Numbered from the stretch's first letter, positions 51,869 to 61,989 are shown. The stretch: 64,000 bases of DNA from Streptomyces sp. V1I1 (GCF_030817355.1 NZ_JAUSZH010000001.1:8159001-8223000); one strand, 5' to 3'. Numbers and translations: made by a program. The notes: generated from the sequence alone by a model not told the origin.

Positions 51869-52314
51869 ACCGACACCACTGGAGTCAAAACCCACCCACC
51901 GCTGGCCTCAAAACTCACCTACAAAGCCATCCTGAGCTCACCGGACCTGGCCGCTGGCTGCGCTCGGACCACCGCCCCAGGAGCACGCGCAGGAAGGATG
52001 GGGAGAGGCCGGTGCGGCCGAACTCCTCGCCTTGCCGTCGGGGGAGCCCTCTCAGTGCACCGTGAGCAGTACATCCGTGGTCTACGGGCAGCACGTGAGG
52101 GCGCTCGAGTGCACACCGGAATCCAAGCCGGGATGACGGCGCAACTGCTCCAACAAGCGAACAGCCAGGCCGAGTCGTGCACGTTGGGGCACCGGCGCGG
52201 CACCCGGGCAGGTGTCGGCCTCCCGTGGGGAGGCCGGGAGGGACCGGGGCCGCGCCGGGCGCCAACACGCGGGCATGACTGGAAAGCGTCAGGGCGGCCT
52301 GAAAGGGGCGCGAG
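51869..52314. other. Intergenic stretch with a dispersed GC-rich motif
   Basis: About 445 bases. At 52210-52250 it carries, inverted, the GC-rich segment seen at 35185-35215. No gene is supported. Confidence 0.4.
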
Positions 52315-53246
52315 CTACGGGGCGGATTCGGACGAAGGCGAGCGGGCGCCACCGAATGGGCTGGGCATCCGGTCGTGGATCACAGCCGAGATATAGGCGA
52401 GCGGCTCGGGCGCCAGGAAGGCCGACGTGGTCGGCTCACCTCCCGGGGCGAGGACGTCGTAGCGGGGAGCGAGTGCGTGGAGCAGAACCTGAGCGTCCCG
52501 GAGCGCCGCAGCGTGGAATGCTGCGGCCTCCTCGGAGTCCTTCACGTCGACGTACCCCTGGCTCATGAACATGTCGTCGGCCCAATCCCCCTCGGCTTCT
52601 GAGCCATTGAGCACGACACACACCTTGCCTGCCTCGAAATCGGAAATGACCGCGTGCGCGCGGCCTTCGCCCAGCCCCGTCAGCCGGCTGCGCACCCGCT
52701 TGACCAAGGCATAGGCGTCAAGCATCCGCTGAACGGCATCGGCGTCGAGTCGCCCGCTGACTGCGTTCGCGATGGAATCCGGGCCGAGGCCGGCGTCCTG
52801 GGAGCGCAGGATCTGCCCATGCAGGTCTCGGTGCGCGGACTGGACCGCGGACTGGACCGCGGACTCGGCCCGGCAGATGGCCCAGCAGGCATTGGCCAGT
52901 TTGGCCTGCTCCATCTCATCTTCACTGGCCTGCACCAGGGCAACGGGGTCGCCGCTGGTGTCCTCGTCCGGCCAGACCCGTACTCGAACCAGAAGTTCAG
53001 GAAGGTCACCCTCGTCGGGATAAGCGTCCTGCGCGACTTTTCGATCCAGAGCACGATCGGCAGGTAGTTGCGCAGCTGATCGGAGGCGAAGGCAAGAGGA
53101 GTGTCGAACCAGTCGTAGATGGTGATCTCGCCGCTACATTCGGAGTCGGGGACGATCAGGTCGTAGCGTTGCCACGCGCCGCCGTGCTTCGGCTTCACCT
53201 CGGTCCAGCTCGTGTACGTGTTTGTCGCGGAGGCCGTCACACCCAT
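52315..53246 (-). CDS. Uncharacterised protein, frameshifted in the middle
   Basis: The first frame starts at ATG 53246 (MGVTASATNTYTSWTEVKPK, YDWFDTPLAFASDQLRNYLP). The second carries the rest: DRKVAQDAYPDEGDLPELLV, EDEMEQAKLANACWAICRAE, ending PSPFGGARSPSSESAP. They join near 53050 if two bases (a CT repeat) are removed, giving about 310 residues. The C-terminal half is helical, with no known motif. The start overlaps the previous gene by ten bases, so the two are coupled. Function unknown. Confidence 0.55.
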
Positions 53247-53758
53247 GCGACACCGCCATCTCGGCTCTCGCCGGGTGCGATGGCGCGGCGCATACCGAAT
53301 GGTGTCTTCATGCCGTCCAGATGGCCGGCGCGGCTCATCAGCGGCAGGGTGATGCGGCGCACCGTGGTGGTCACCGCGTCCCACGGCGGTGTCCAGATGG
53401 ACTCCTCGCGGCGGAACTCCCCCCACGTCGGACCGTGGCCGTGGTTGCGGTTGTAGGCGTCCACCCACGCGAGCGCCGGCTCCCGCCAGGCGGGATCGCT
53501 CACCAGCTGACTCGCGCGCCCCTGGGCTGAGGCGGTTCCGGTAAACCAGGAACGCCAGTCGGAGAAGGAGAACTCCGCAGTGAGCAGCTCAATGCCGCGC
53601 TCTGGGGCGATGTGGGGACACAGGCGGCATGCCACGGCGGCCGCGACGGCCTTACGTGTGCGTACGGCCCGGTCGACTGCCACCTCCGTGCTCCCTCGGG
53701 AGGGGACGGCGTGCGACTCCTGAACCTGGACGTGCCCGCGCACGTAGTCGGCGCTCAT
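53237..53758 (-). CDS. Uncharacterised soluble protein
   Basis: A 173-residue protein. The central region WVDAYNRNHGHGPTWGEFRR and LMSRAGHLDGMKTPFGMRRA resembles small DNA-binding accessory proteins of actinomycete mobile elements (winged-helix-like), but no family is certain. Two Cys in ACRLCPHIAP could bind metal. It overlaps the next gene by ten bases. Confidence 0.6.
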   Translation of the reverse strand: MSADYVRGHVQVQESHAVPSRGSTEVAVDRAVRTRKAVAAAVACRLCPHIAPERGIELLTAEFSFSDWRSWFTGTASAQGRASQLVSDPAWREPALAWVDAYNRNHGHGPTWGEFRREESIWTPPWDAVTTTVRRITLPLMSRAGHLDGMKTPFGMRRAIAPGESRDGGVAWV

Positions 53759-53762
53759 GACT

Positions 53763-54465
53763 TCATGGTCGGCACAGGCGGGGTGGAGCTTGCCGCATCC
53801 TCACCCGTTCGGCAGGCAGCAGCTCACCCCCGGACCACCAACTACTCAAGGATGCGCGAGAGCGGCATCGGCTTCGTGGAGACGGGCACCGCCAGGCATC
53901 CCGTGCAGTTTGCCACCTGGCTGGTGAGGACTTGACCACAGCGGTACGTACCCCGCCGCGCGCGCCGGCACTGGACGTGGCCGAGAGCGAACGTGCTGGC
54001 CAAACAGGCCCGGACCGGCCATGCCGTAGCGATGCCACCTGGTCGGGCCGCTGGCTCGCGTGCTTGGCCTCCTCTTGCGCACCGTTGCTCCGTGCCCATG
54101 CACGGAAGCTCTGCAGAAGTTCGTTGTTCTCTGCTCGCTGGGTCACCGTGGCGGTTGGGAGGTCCTGGGGTTTTGCTGCGACGCCGTCGAGGCATCCCTG
54201 CACCCAGGCGCCGCGGTCCGCCTCGGCTCTGGCACCAGCCTCCAGCGCCCGGCGGGTGTAGCCGCCCCACACGCTCTCGCGCACCGCGGCACCCTTTCCG
54301 GACGTGTCGTACACGGCCTTGCCCGCCGCATAGCCGGCCCGGCAGGCGATCACATGCGTCGGCTCGGTGACTCGCGGTGAGGGAGACCTCTCCGACGACG
54401 GCGCAGTCGGCCCAAAGGGGCGCTCCCACAGCCAGGATGCACGTACTCCGGATGAGTGCATTCAT
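53763..54465 (-). pseudogene. Broken secreted-protein gene
   Basis: A signal-peptide-like start (MNALIRSTCILAVGAPLWAD) in one frame is followed, after a shift near 54360, by a well-formed frame: THVIACRAGYAAGKAVYDTS, VWGGYTRRALEAGARAEADR, GAWVQGCLDGVAAKPQDLPT. Homology to anything known is not visible. The C-terminal quarter (Ser/Arg-rich) is probably out of frame again. Confidence 0.4.
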
Positions 54466-54481
54466 GATTCTCCCCTGTTCG

Positions 54482-54495
54482 ACAGACATGTCTGT
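54482..54495. promoter_or_regulatory. 14-bp perfect palindrome
   Basis: ACAGACATGTCTGT is a perfect palindrome 17 bases upstream of the start of the broken secreted-protein gene at 54465. It also abuts the left end of the 240-bp direct repeat. Confidence 0.45.
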
Positions 54496-54499
54496 ACGA

Positions 54500-54742
54500 G
54501 GAGAGCGCCTCGGCGTGCCGTTGGTTCAGTCAGTTCGTAGGCACGGCGCGGGCCAGCAGCTCAAGGTTCCCCTACGGGGCGGCGTGCGGCGCGGCCGCGA
54601 GCTCGAGTCCCCCGGGAACGTGCCCGGTTTCGCGCCCGCGCCAACTGTCTGCCGCGCTGCGGGACCTCCGCCCCTGCAGAGCGGGAGCTGGCGGTGACTT
54701 CCGCGCCGTTGTGGTTCGCCTCCGCAGTCAGCGCCGCATGCG
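54500..54742. repeat. ~240-bp direct repeat, copy 1
   Basis: From GAGAGCGCCTCGG to GCGCATGCGCCA this stretch matches 60820-61055 in the same orientation with few differences. It carries no recognisable gene. It ends inside the 3' end of the small membrane gene at 54728. Confidence 0.85.
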
Positions 54743-54958
54743 CCAGGTGCCGTAGAGCCCGGCGACTGCCCCGATGATCACGGAGAAGCCGGCGTCCCCG
54801 ACCGCGCGGTACACGCCTGCGCACACGGCCAGCAGGGCAACCAGGACCACCACGTCAAGTACCTGGTGCCGCGTCGGTTCCGGCGGCAGCGCCGACTCCC
54901 GGGAGGCGGGGGGCAGTTCGGGCTCGGGCCTGGGGGAGGTTGTGTCGATGTCAGCCAT
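54728..54958 (-). CDS. Small membrane protein
   Basis: A 76-residue protein: a Pro/Glu-rich N-terminus (ADIDTTSPRPEPELPPASRE) then two hydrophobic stretches (VLDVVVLVALLAVCAGVYRA and DAGFSVIIGAVAGLYGTWRM). ATG 54958 is directly preceded by ctggaggc. Possibly a holin-like or regulatory membrane peptide; no family is recognised. Its last 15 bases fall in the direct repeat. Confidence 0.55.
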   Translation of the reverse strand: MADIDTTSPRPEPELPPASRESALPPEPTRHQVLDVVVLVALLAVCAGVYRAVGDAGFSVIIGAVAGLYGTWRMRR

Positions 54959-55160
54959 GCCTCCAGCAGACCGCCGCACACCGCCGGGCACCTAGTGATC
55001 TGTACGGCCCCGCATGGACCCGGACGCCGCAGGTCACCGGCCTACACGAAGCGGCGCATCGCTGAACGGCGCAGGGAGTTCAGGAACGTTCGGCGCATTC
55101 CGGGGACGTTCAGAGACCGGGTCCTCTAGCGTGGCATTTCGCAACAGGGAGTGTGATCCG

Positions 55161-56267
55161 GTGACATACAGCAATCCCCAGGTGGAGCCGGAGGACGCTG
55201 CCGCCATTGCCGCGTACGAGGAAGCGCTGCGCGAGTTCACCATGGAGCTGAACCGGCTCCACATCGCGTACGGCGCGCCGTCCTACGCCACCCTCGCCAA
55301 GGCATCCGTGCGGCCGAGGCTGACCAAGGCCGGCCTCAACGAGGTACTGTCCGGCAAGCGATTCCCCTCCCTGGAGGCGCTGCTTGAATTCGTCCGGGTG
55401 GTCAGCAACCCGCAGCCTCCCCTGCCGGATACCCCGGCCACCTCCCGGGCCCGCCCGGAGCTCGCGGACCAATGGCGCAGCCGGTGGCAGCACGTCAAGT
55501 TCCTGCAGCGGCAGGCCCACGCCCCGTGGAAGCGCCTGCGCGCCACCGTGCAGGACACACTCGACCAGGCCCTTGGGGAAGCCGAGGACGTCCGCGCAAC
55601 TGCCCACGAGCAAGCCGCCCGCCTGCGCGCCGGCGCGGAAGCAGAGGCCGAGCGCCTGCGCACCACGGCCCAGCACGATGCCGATCAGCTGCTGCAGCGT
55701 GCGCAGGCGGAGGCCGAGCAGCTGCAGTTACAGGCACTGCAGGACGCCGAGGAGCTGCGCGCCTCCGCCCGCACAGACACTGACAGGACGTCGTCGCGGT
55801 GGGGCGTCGGCCCTATATCTCCTCGACGAGCGTGGCGCCCTCTGGTCGCGGTGGTAGCGGTCACCGGGGTGGGGCTGGCCCTCACGCTGGCTGCGGATTC
55901 CATCACCGGGCAGCTTTCCAGCTCCTGCCGGCCCACCCGCGCTCACACTGCCGCGCCGGTCATCCCTGAGGCCTCCCTCCAGCCCGGCGGGAGCACGCAA
56001 CAGGTGGCAGTAGCCCACGAACCGCAGATGATCTTTCCCGGCCCGTCTTGGTCGGGCTGGCCCTCCCCCGACTGGTCCACGACGACCTGGTCCACACCGA
56101 CCACGGCCACACCCTCGGAAGACCCTGCCCCCACTGGCAGTAGTTCTCCAACACCCAGCGCCTCGCAGACGCCCACTGATTCCGAAACCCACGCCCCGGC
56201 TGACGTATGCGCCCGTACCGGCCCGTCCGCGAGCCCGACGCGATCGCCTAGCCCATCCGCCTCGTGA
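55161..56267 (+). CDS. Membrane-anchored protein with HTH-like N-terminus and coiled coil
   Basis: A 368-residue protein. Residues ~20-85 look like an XRE-type fold (YGAPSYATLAKASVRPRLTK, AGLNEVLSGKRFPSLEALLE). Residues ~110-215 form an Ala/Glu/Gln-rich coiled coil (RATAHEQAARLRAGAEAEAE). One membrane segment (LVAVVAVTGVGLALTLAADS) is followed by an extracytoplasmic Thr/Ser/Pro/Trp-rich tail. This design (cytoplasmic DNA-binding-like part, coiled coil, TM, disordered tail) is frequent in Streptomyces and of unknown role. GTG 55161 is chosen for its agggagtg site; GTG 55131 is possible. Confidence 0.7.
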   Translation: MTYSNPQVEPEDAAAIAAYEEALREFTMELNRLHIAYGAPSYATLAKASVRPRLTKAGLNEVLSGKRFPSLEALLEFVRVVSNPQPPLPDTPATSRARPELADQWRSRWQHVKFLQRQAHAPWKRLRATVQDTLDQALGEAEDVRATAHEQAARLRAGAEAEAERLRTTAQHDADQLLQRAQAEAEQLQLQALQDAEELRASARTDTDRTSSRWGVGPISPRRAWRPLVAVVAVTGVGLALTLAADSITGQLSSSCRPTRAHTAAPVIPEASLQPGGSTQQVAVAHEPQMIFPGPSWSGWPSPDWSTTTWSTPTTATPSEDPAPTGSSSPTPSASQTPTDSETHAPADVCARTGPSASPTRSPSPSAS

Positions 56268-56360
56268 GCCTGACGAAGAGCGATGAAGTGGTTGGCGAAC
56301 GCGCGGTCTCCCAGCTGCATCGCAAGGGCGGCCCGGCTGCGGTGAAGGCTGGAGACAGAA

Positions 56361-57080
56361 TCAGAAAGCTCGCGACCAACGCAACGGATCGCGGCGGATC
56401 TCCTTGATCAGCATACGGAACAGCGACCTGTCGAACAGGACTCCGTAAAACTCCTCGGACACCTGCGTTCCATTGATCACCGCGGCAGGTGTGCCAGGCA
56501 CGCGGGCCCCCTCGTAGGCCTCCTCGGACGCCGCCACAAAGCTGCGGTACTTCATGGTCTTCACAGCGGAGTCGAATGAAGCGCTCCGAAGACCATTCAC
56601 CTTGCCAGCCAGCTCCAGCAGGAAGGCATCCGTGTAGCCATCGACCGCCTCTTCCGGCTGGTTCTTGTACAGCACCGCGTGAAACTCGGCGAACATGCCC
56701 GCATCCAGCGCGGCCCGCAGAGCGTTGACGGCCTTCTTCGAGCCACTGCCGCCCAGCCGGTCGTCGAGGAAGGAGGCCAAGACATACTCGGTCTTCGCCT
56801 CGCGGCGCACCGTCATGGAGCGCACTTCCGGACCGGCACCGGTCAGCTCGAACTCCTCGCACGCCGGGCATCGCGGATCCTCGTAAAGCCGCACCGTCAT
56901 CGGCGCGTCAGGATCTCCCACTGTGATGGTGGTGCCATCCACGCCGAGCTTTTCGGGCAGCTCCTCCAGGCCGGCGTAGGCGGCCACTGTCGGTGCGCTT
57001 CGTGCACCGCACCCCGCCGACGTCCATGCGACCGCACCGATCACCATCACGGACAGCAGCCGCTTTCCAAGCTGTTTCAC
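56361..57080 (-). CDS. DsbA-like thioredoxin-fold lipoprotein
   Basis: A 239-residue secreted protein. Lipoprotein signal KQLGKRLLSVMVIGAVAWTS with lipobox SAGC. The active site is PRCPACEEFE (CPAC) after TVRLYEDPRC, and the cis-Pro loop is VPGTPAAVINGTQV; both are hallmarks of the DsbA/DsbG-like thioredoxin_4 family. It probably introduces or isomerises disulfides outside the membrane; nearby secreted proteins with Cys are possible clients. GTG 57080 is preferred because gggaggg lies six bases upstream. Confidence 0.85.
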   Translation of the reverse strand: MKQLGKRLLSVMVIGAVAWTSAGCGARSAPTVAAYAGLEELPEKLGVDGTTITVGDPDAPMTVRLYEDPRCPACEEFELTGAGPEVRSMTVRREAKTEYVLASFLDDRLGGSGSKKAVNALRAALDAGMFAEFHAVLYKNQPEEAVDGYTDAFLLELAGKVNGLRSASFDSAVKTMKYRSFVAASEEAYEGARVPGTPAAVINGTQVSEEFYGVLFDRSLFRMLIKEIRRDPLRWSRAF

Positions 57081-57412
57081 CAGCATCCCTCCCCAGGTCA
57101 GGAGGACACTAGAGCATGCGTACGACACCGCCCTCCATCGACCGAGCACGCGGCTGAGGTCGAGCTGGGCCCGGCACATTTCGGCGGTGACCGATTGGTC
57201 CAAGGGCTACGCCGACTGCGACCGACAGCCGCACCCACCCGTACGCGCAGCTCCTCCGACACCTCGCCGACCCACTCGAACACGGCCGGACGGGTCGGCT
57301 GGCCCGTCCCGGGCGAGTCGATCAGCAGCAGCGCGCCGCTCGCGGACCTCCGGCCCGAGCACCGCCGACAGCAGCACCACCGGAGCACGCAGCGCACCCA
57401 ACCACTCCATCG

Positions 57413-58183
57413 GTGCTGCGGGCCCGGATCGTGCTCGCGGCGGCGGACAGGCGGGCCAACGGTGCGATAGCCCTGGAGTTGGGGGTCAGTGTGAACACGG
57501 TGCGCAAGTGGCGGGGCCGGTTCGCCGCCGGCGGCCTGGACGGGCTGCGGGACGCCGAGCGGTCGGGAGGCCCAGGATCTACGGGCCTCACGTGCGGGTG
57601 GCGATCGTGGCCACGGGCACCAGCGCGCCGCCGCATCCGGAGGCGACCTGGTCGCACCGGACCATCGCCGCGCAGGTTGCGGGCACCTCGCTCGCGCCGG
57701 TATCCCGGGCGACCCGCCGCTCCTGGCAAGTCCGCCCGCCAGGAGTTCGAGTACCGGCGCCACGGCACCGCTTCCCTCGTTGCCGCCCTGGAGGTGACCG
57801 CCGGCGAAGTGCTCACCGAGGTGATCACTCGCAACGACGCGGCGACCTTCACCGCGTTCCTGGACCAGTTGGACCGGACCATCGCCCCCGACAAGGAGAT
57901 CCACGTGGTGTTCGACAACGGCTCCTCCCACACCGCCAAGCACACCAAGGCATGGCTGGCCGCGCACCCGCGCTGGCACGTCCACTGGACCCCACCGCAC
58001 GCCTCCTGGCTCAACCAGGCCGAGCTGTTCTTCTCCGCCCTGACCCGCCGGGTCCTGCGGCATGGCGACTTCGCCAGTCGCGACGACCTGATCAACAAGC
58101 TGGAGAGCTACGTGATCAAGCACAACGACACAGCCAAGCCCTACCGCTGGACCTACGAGGGCACCCCGCTCAAGGCAGCCTGA
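57413..58183 (+). pseudogene. IS630-family transposase with internal deletion
   Basis: The N-terminal HTH is readable (RARIVLAAADRRANGAIALE, LGVSVNTVRKWRGRFAAGGL), followed by frame-shifted sequence. The C-terminal half is intact: FEYRRHGTASLVAALEVTAG, VFDNGSSHTAKHTKAWLAAH (second Asp), HASWLNQAELFFSALTRRVL (Glu). The segment with the first catalytic Asp (VDEKT) is deleted. Upstream bases from 57190 also belong to the element. Confidence 0.85.
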
Positions 58184-58222
58184 TCAACGCCCCTCCACGA
58201 ACTTGCGCGGAGCAGCACTAGC

Positions 58223-60102
58223 TCAGTCACCCGGTGTGCGCACAGCTGAGCCGGGCGGTAGCTTCTGGCCTTCCTCGGGCATTGCGAGCAGGCACATCAC
58301 AAATCGGAACCCTTGGTTCCAGGTCTCCTCGGCATCGATCCACGCAAATAGGTCACGAGTAGAGCTCTTGTAGGACCCATACCGCCTCGCACACAGGTCG
58401 TGATAAACCGCATTCCCAGGATCGAACTTCACACTGTCGGGCGCCCTGACGTAGCCCAGGCCCTGCAGCTCATGCGGTTTGTTGCAGTCCACAAGCGTGA
58501 AGGCATAGTCGTGCTCTGCCCGTTTTTTAATGTCGACGCAGTCGCCGATTGAGCTGGTCTCGACGGAGATCGGGTCGCCGATCTTCCGGTAGTCAGTTAC
58601 CGGGCCGCGGAAGCTGACGGTCTTGCCGAAGATCAGGCAGGCGGTGTTCCGCGCACCGTTGTCCCAGCCGGCTGCGCTGGGGACCAGTGCGAAGGACTGG
58701 ACGTCGACCATCTTGCGCACCGTGTCCCGCAGCAGCCCCCTGCAGATGCCCTGGCCGTTAGTCCTCGCGTCGTCCAGAGACGTGGTTGCGTTCACATCCA
58801 GGACCTGGCCATCCGGGTTCGTCTTGCAGTCCACGACTTTCAGTGTGGGCAGATCTTTGAACCTTCCCGCAGGCCAGGAAGCATGGACACAGTCGCCAGG
58901 TCGGAGCTCGCGCATCAGCCCGACCTCGTCCCCGTACGGCAAGGCCGGGCTGGCCCTCGGAGCCCTGGTGTCCGGACCGCTGAGCAGTGTGGCCCCCGCC
59001 CAGATGCCACCGCCGATGAGCACCAGCACGGCGGCAATAACTGCCAGAACCCGGGCTGAAAGAATCTTGGATCGCCAGGGTTGCCGCGGTTGCGGCCCAG
59101 TCTTCGCGGCTGGGGCACCTTGTCCGGGCGGCGATACGGCGAGAGGCGGCCGCGAGGCCGAGGGCTCTTCCGGCTGCAACGGCGTTGTCTCCCCTGCCGG
59201 GACAGCTGACCCTTCCCTCTGGCGCGCCGCACGTGGCCCGGCGGCGAGCTCGGCAAGCTGGTGCATCGCCTCGTCGCCGCCCATCCGCTGGGCGGGGTCC
59301 TTGGCCATCAGGCCGGCCAGGATCGATTCCAGGTCTCCGGCCGGGTCGGCCGCGGGGGCTCCTCGAAGAGCAATGCCGTCAGCGTTTCAAAGGGCGTGGG
59401 CCGGTCGAAGGGCCCGCTCCCCTCCACCGCGTAGTACAAAGTTGCTCCGAGCGAAAACAGGTCAGAAGCCGGACTCGGCGGCACCCCGCGGGCACGCTCC
59501 GGCGCCAGAAACCCCGGGGTTCCGACAATCCCGGACGACCCGGTCAGCCGTGTCTCGCCGGACTCCGGCTGCAGCGAGATGCCATAGTCGGCGAGCAACA
59601 CCTGCCCGCCCTCTCCGCCGCCTGAGATCTGTGGGCCAGGCTCGGTGAGGAGGATGTTGGCCGGCTTGACGTCCCGGTGCAGGATCCCGGCTCGATGGCC
59701 CGCCATCAACGCGTCAAGCACGGCCAGACCGGTACGCGCCGTCTCCGCGGGTGACAGCGGCCCGTGCTCGCGCACCACCTCGGCGAGATCCCTAGCCCCG
59801 GGCACGAACCCCATCACGATCCAGGGCAGGCCACTCTCCTCGACAACATCGTGAACAGTGGCGACGTGTGGATGGCTGCGCAGTCGGGCAGCATGCCGGG
59901 CCTCGACCCGAGCACGGGCGATCCGGGCACTCAACTCCTCCTCTGGAACCCCGACGGGAAGAGTGAGCTCCTTGAGCGCCACTTCGCACTCGAGTTTCTG
60001 GTCGTAGGCGAGCCATACCCGCCCCATCCCTCCGGCCCCGAGCCTGCGCAGCAGCCGGTACCGCCCCGCTACCAGGCGTTCGGCATCCTTGCCCTCCGCC
60101 AT
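58223..60102 (-). CDS. Serine/threonine kinase with septum-formation-type extracellular domain, frameshifted
   Basis: Kinase domain from ATG 60102: GRYRLLRRLGAGGMGRVWLA, VALKELTL, HRDVKPANILL, LADYGISL (DFG is DYG), APERARGVPPSPASDLFSLG. The frame ends prematurely near 59308; a missing base around 59340 restores GDLESILAGLMAKDPAQRMG in the next frame. The rest holds one membrane segment (ARVLAVIAAVLVLIGGGIWA) and an extracellular Cys-rich domain (LRPGDCVHASWPAGRF, IGDCVDIKKRAEHDYAFTLV, DCNKPHELQGLG) of the septum-formation type. Corrected length is about 625. It may sense a cell-wall signal. Confidence 0.8.
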
Positions 60103-60234
60103 GGCAGACCTCCACAACGCCCGACACCCAAACCATATGAACTCTGGGCAGAAACTATAAATAGGGGGAGCCTGTGAAGATCGACTACACGCGGCCCACC
60201 AGCCGAACGGTGTGACTAAGTGGTCGAGGTTGGA

Positions 60235-60820
60235 AGTTCTTCGAGGGTTGATCATCTGGCTGGCGCGGCGGAGGATTCTTCCTGGTGATCGGTGGTGTGC
60301 CGGTCGAGTCTGGCCAGCAGATCGTCCAGGTCGGAGATGGTGACCTTCCACTGAACGGCTGTGCCGTGGCGTTGTAGCGGTCTTCGAATGCTCGGCCGAT
60401 CCCGGACCTCGCTGAGGTCCGTGAAGTCGTTGGGCGAGACGACCTTGTGTTGGACGATCGAGAACGTGCACGGGGGTGTGGACCATGGCAGCGTTCGGAA
60501 ACGCCCTGGTGAGGCGATCTATGGCCTTCTTCCCTCGGTGGGAGGAGCCGTTGTCGACATCCAGAAGACGCATTTGGCACTGGCGTAGGGCTCGGTGGTC
60601 ATGTCCTGGGTGACCAAGTTCATGAAGGGGACGATGCCGGTCTTGGGTTCGCAGCGGCCGAAGACACGGGCGCGATGGACGTCGTAGGCGGCCAGGTAGG
60701 CCAACGCGCCGCCGCGGTTGTATTCGTGGTTGACGCGCATCGCCCGGAGCCCGCCCGGGTGCCGGGTCGGGTGGCAGCGGCAGCGCGCCTGGACGGAGGT
60801 CTTCTCGTCCGCGGAGAGCG
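60235..60820 (-). pseudogene. IS630-family transposase remnant
   Basis: DDE-domain pieces in several frames: ADEKTSVQARCRCHPT (first Asp), VNHEYNRGGALAYLAAYDVH, VFGRCEPKTGI, DNGSSHRGKKAIDRL (second Asp), then VSPNDFTDL and ISDLDDLLARLDRHTTDHQE near the C-terminus. Several frameshifts are needed and the Glu region is damaged. The sequence upstream of ADEKT is replaced by the 240-bp repeat. Confidence 0.85.
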
Positions 60821-61055
60821 CCTCGGTATGTCGTTGGTTCAGCCAGGTCGCGGGCTCGGCGCGGGCAAGCAGCTCAAGGATCCCCTACGGGGCGGCGTGC
60901 GGCGCGGCCGCGAGCTCGTGGCCCCGGGAACGTGCCCGGTTTCGCCCCGCGCCAACTGTCTGCCGCACTGCGGGAGCTCCGCCCTGCAGAGCGGGAGCTG
61001 GCGGTGACTTCCGCGCCGTTGTGGGTCGCCTCCGCAGTCAGCGCCGGATGCGCCA
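60820..61055. repeat. ~240-bp direct repeat, copy 2
   Basis: Matches 54500-54742 in the same orientation. Here it directly abuts the truncated IS630 transposase, so the junction GGCGCTCTCC is a shared breakpoint. Confidence 0.85.
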
Positions 61056-61148
61056 ACGTCCGGCTGTACGAGACAGGTCAGGTCCTCCTGCTGGGCAGCG
61101 GAGGCGATGGACGGATCTCGGTGTTCTTGAACATTGGCGGTGGAGGCT

Positions 61149-61976
61149 TCAGGGACTGGCGGTGCCGGTGACTTCCGTCGGTAGGGGGCGCGGGTAGGCG
61201 GCCGGAGTGGTCGCGGGTAGCGGGATCTCGTCCAGGCGGAGGTGCTGCTGGCCGTCCGAGGTCGGTAGGAGGAAGCGGAGATCGCGATCGTCGTCCACTT
61301 CCTGCGGTGCGTCACCGACAGCCCGCAGCAATGCCCGCGGCCGTGGATAGGGTGCCTGGCGGGCACGGCCAATGACTTCGGGTATGCGCAGCGCCTGGAG
61401 CATGAGCGAGGCGAGATTGACGCCGGCGCGGTAGTGCCGGTGAGCGTTCTGGATGATCCAGGGCTGGCCGTCGATGACATCGGCCACGCTGAGATGCGAG
61501 AGCGTATACAGCATCATGATCTCGCCGCGCTGCACCGCCAGCCGAGTCCCGGGCGGCAGGAGCTGTCCTGGCCGGAATTCTTCGGTGGAGGCGACGGAGC
61601 GCCCGACCAGCGGGCCCCCGCCCTGCTCACGGACCTTTTCGAACTGCTCCACCGTGGCGTCGACGTGGCGGCCGGAGTCGGGCAGCAGCAGGATGCAGTG
61701 GCCGTCGAAGACGGTGCCGTCGTCGTTCCAAGACGGTTCCGGAGTGCCGTGCAGCACGCTGTTGCCGTTGGCTTCGCGGACGACCAAGTCGGCCAGCGCG
61801 AGTTCAGAGCGGATCCCGAACTGCCCGTAGGCGTACTTCAAGGTAAGGCAACTATCTACGCAGATGTTGGCCGGAGCTCCAACCTCGTCCGCTATCCCTG
61901 CCCAGAGGTTCGGCAGCAGCAGTTCCACGAGAGCGTCGGGGGATGCGTGTTCCATGACGCGGGCGGTCATCGTCAT
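61149..61976 (-). CDS. Transglutaminase/papain-like-fold protein
   Basis: A 275-residue cytoplasmic protein. A possible Cys-His-Asp triad in transglutaminase order: NICVDSCLTLKYAYGQFGI (Cys), VFDGHCILLLPDSG (His), GRHVDATVEQFEKV (Asp). I do not recognise the subfamily; transglutaminase-like enzymes in actinomycetes include peptidases and amide-forming enzymes. The C-terminal ~90 residues (PRALLRAVGDAPQEVDDDRD) look like an added domain. ATG 61976 follows aaggtaatgggg. It is divergent from the IS110 transposase. Confidence 0.5.
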   Translation of the reverse strand: MTMTARVMEHASPDALVELLLPNLWAGIADEVGAPANICVDSCLTLKYAYGQFGIRSELALADLVVREANGNSVLHGTPEPSWNDDGTVFDGHCILLLPDSGRHVDATVEQFEKVREQGGGPLVGRSVASTEEFRPGQLLPPGTRLAVQRGEIMMLYTLSHLSVADVIDGQPWIIQNAHRHYRAGVNLASLMLQALRIPEVIGRARQAPYPRPRALLRAVGDAPQEVDDDRDLRFLLPTSDGQQHLRLDEIPLPATTPAAYPRPLPTEVTGTASP

Positions 61977-61989
61977 GTCCCCATTACCT

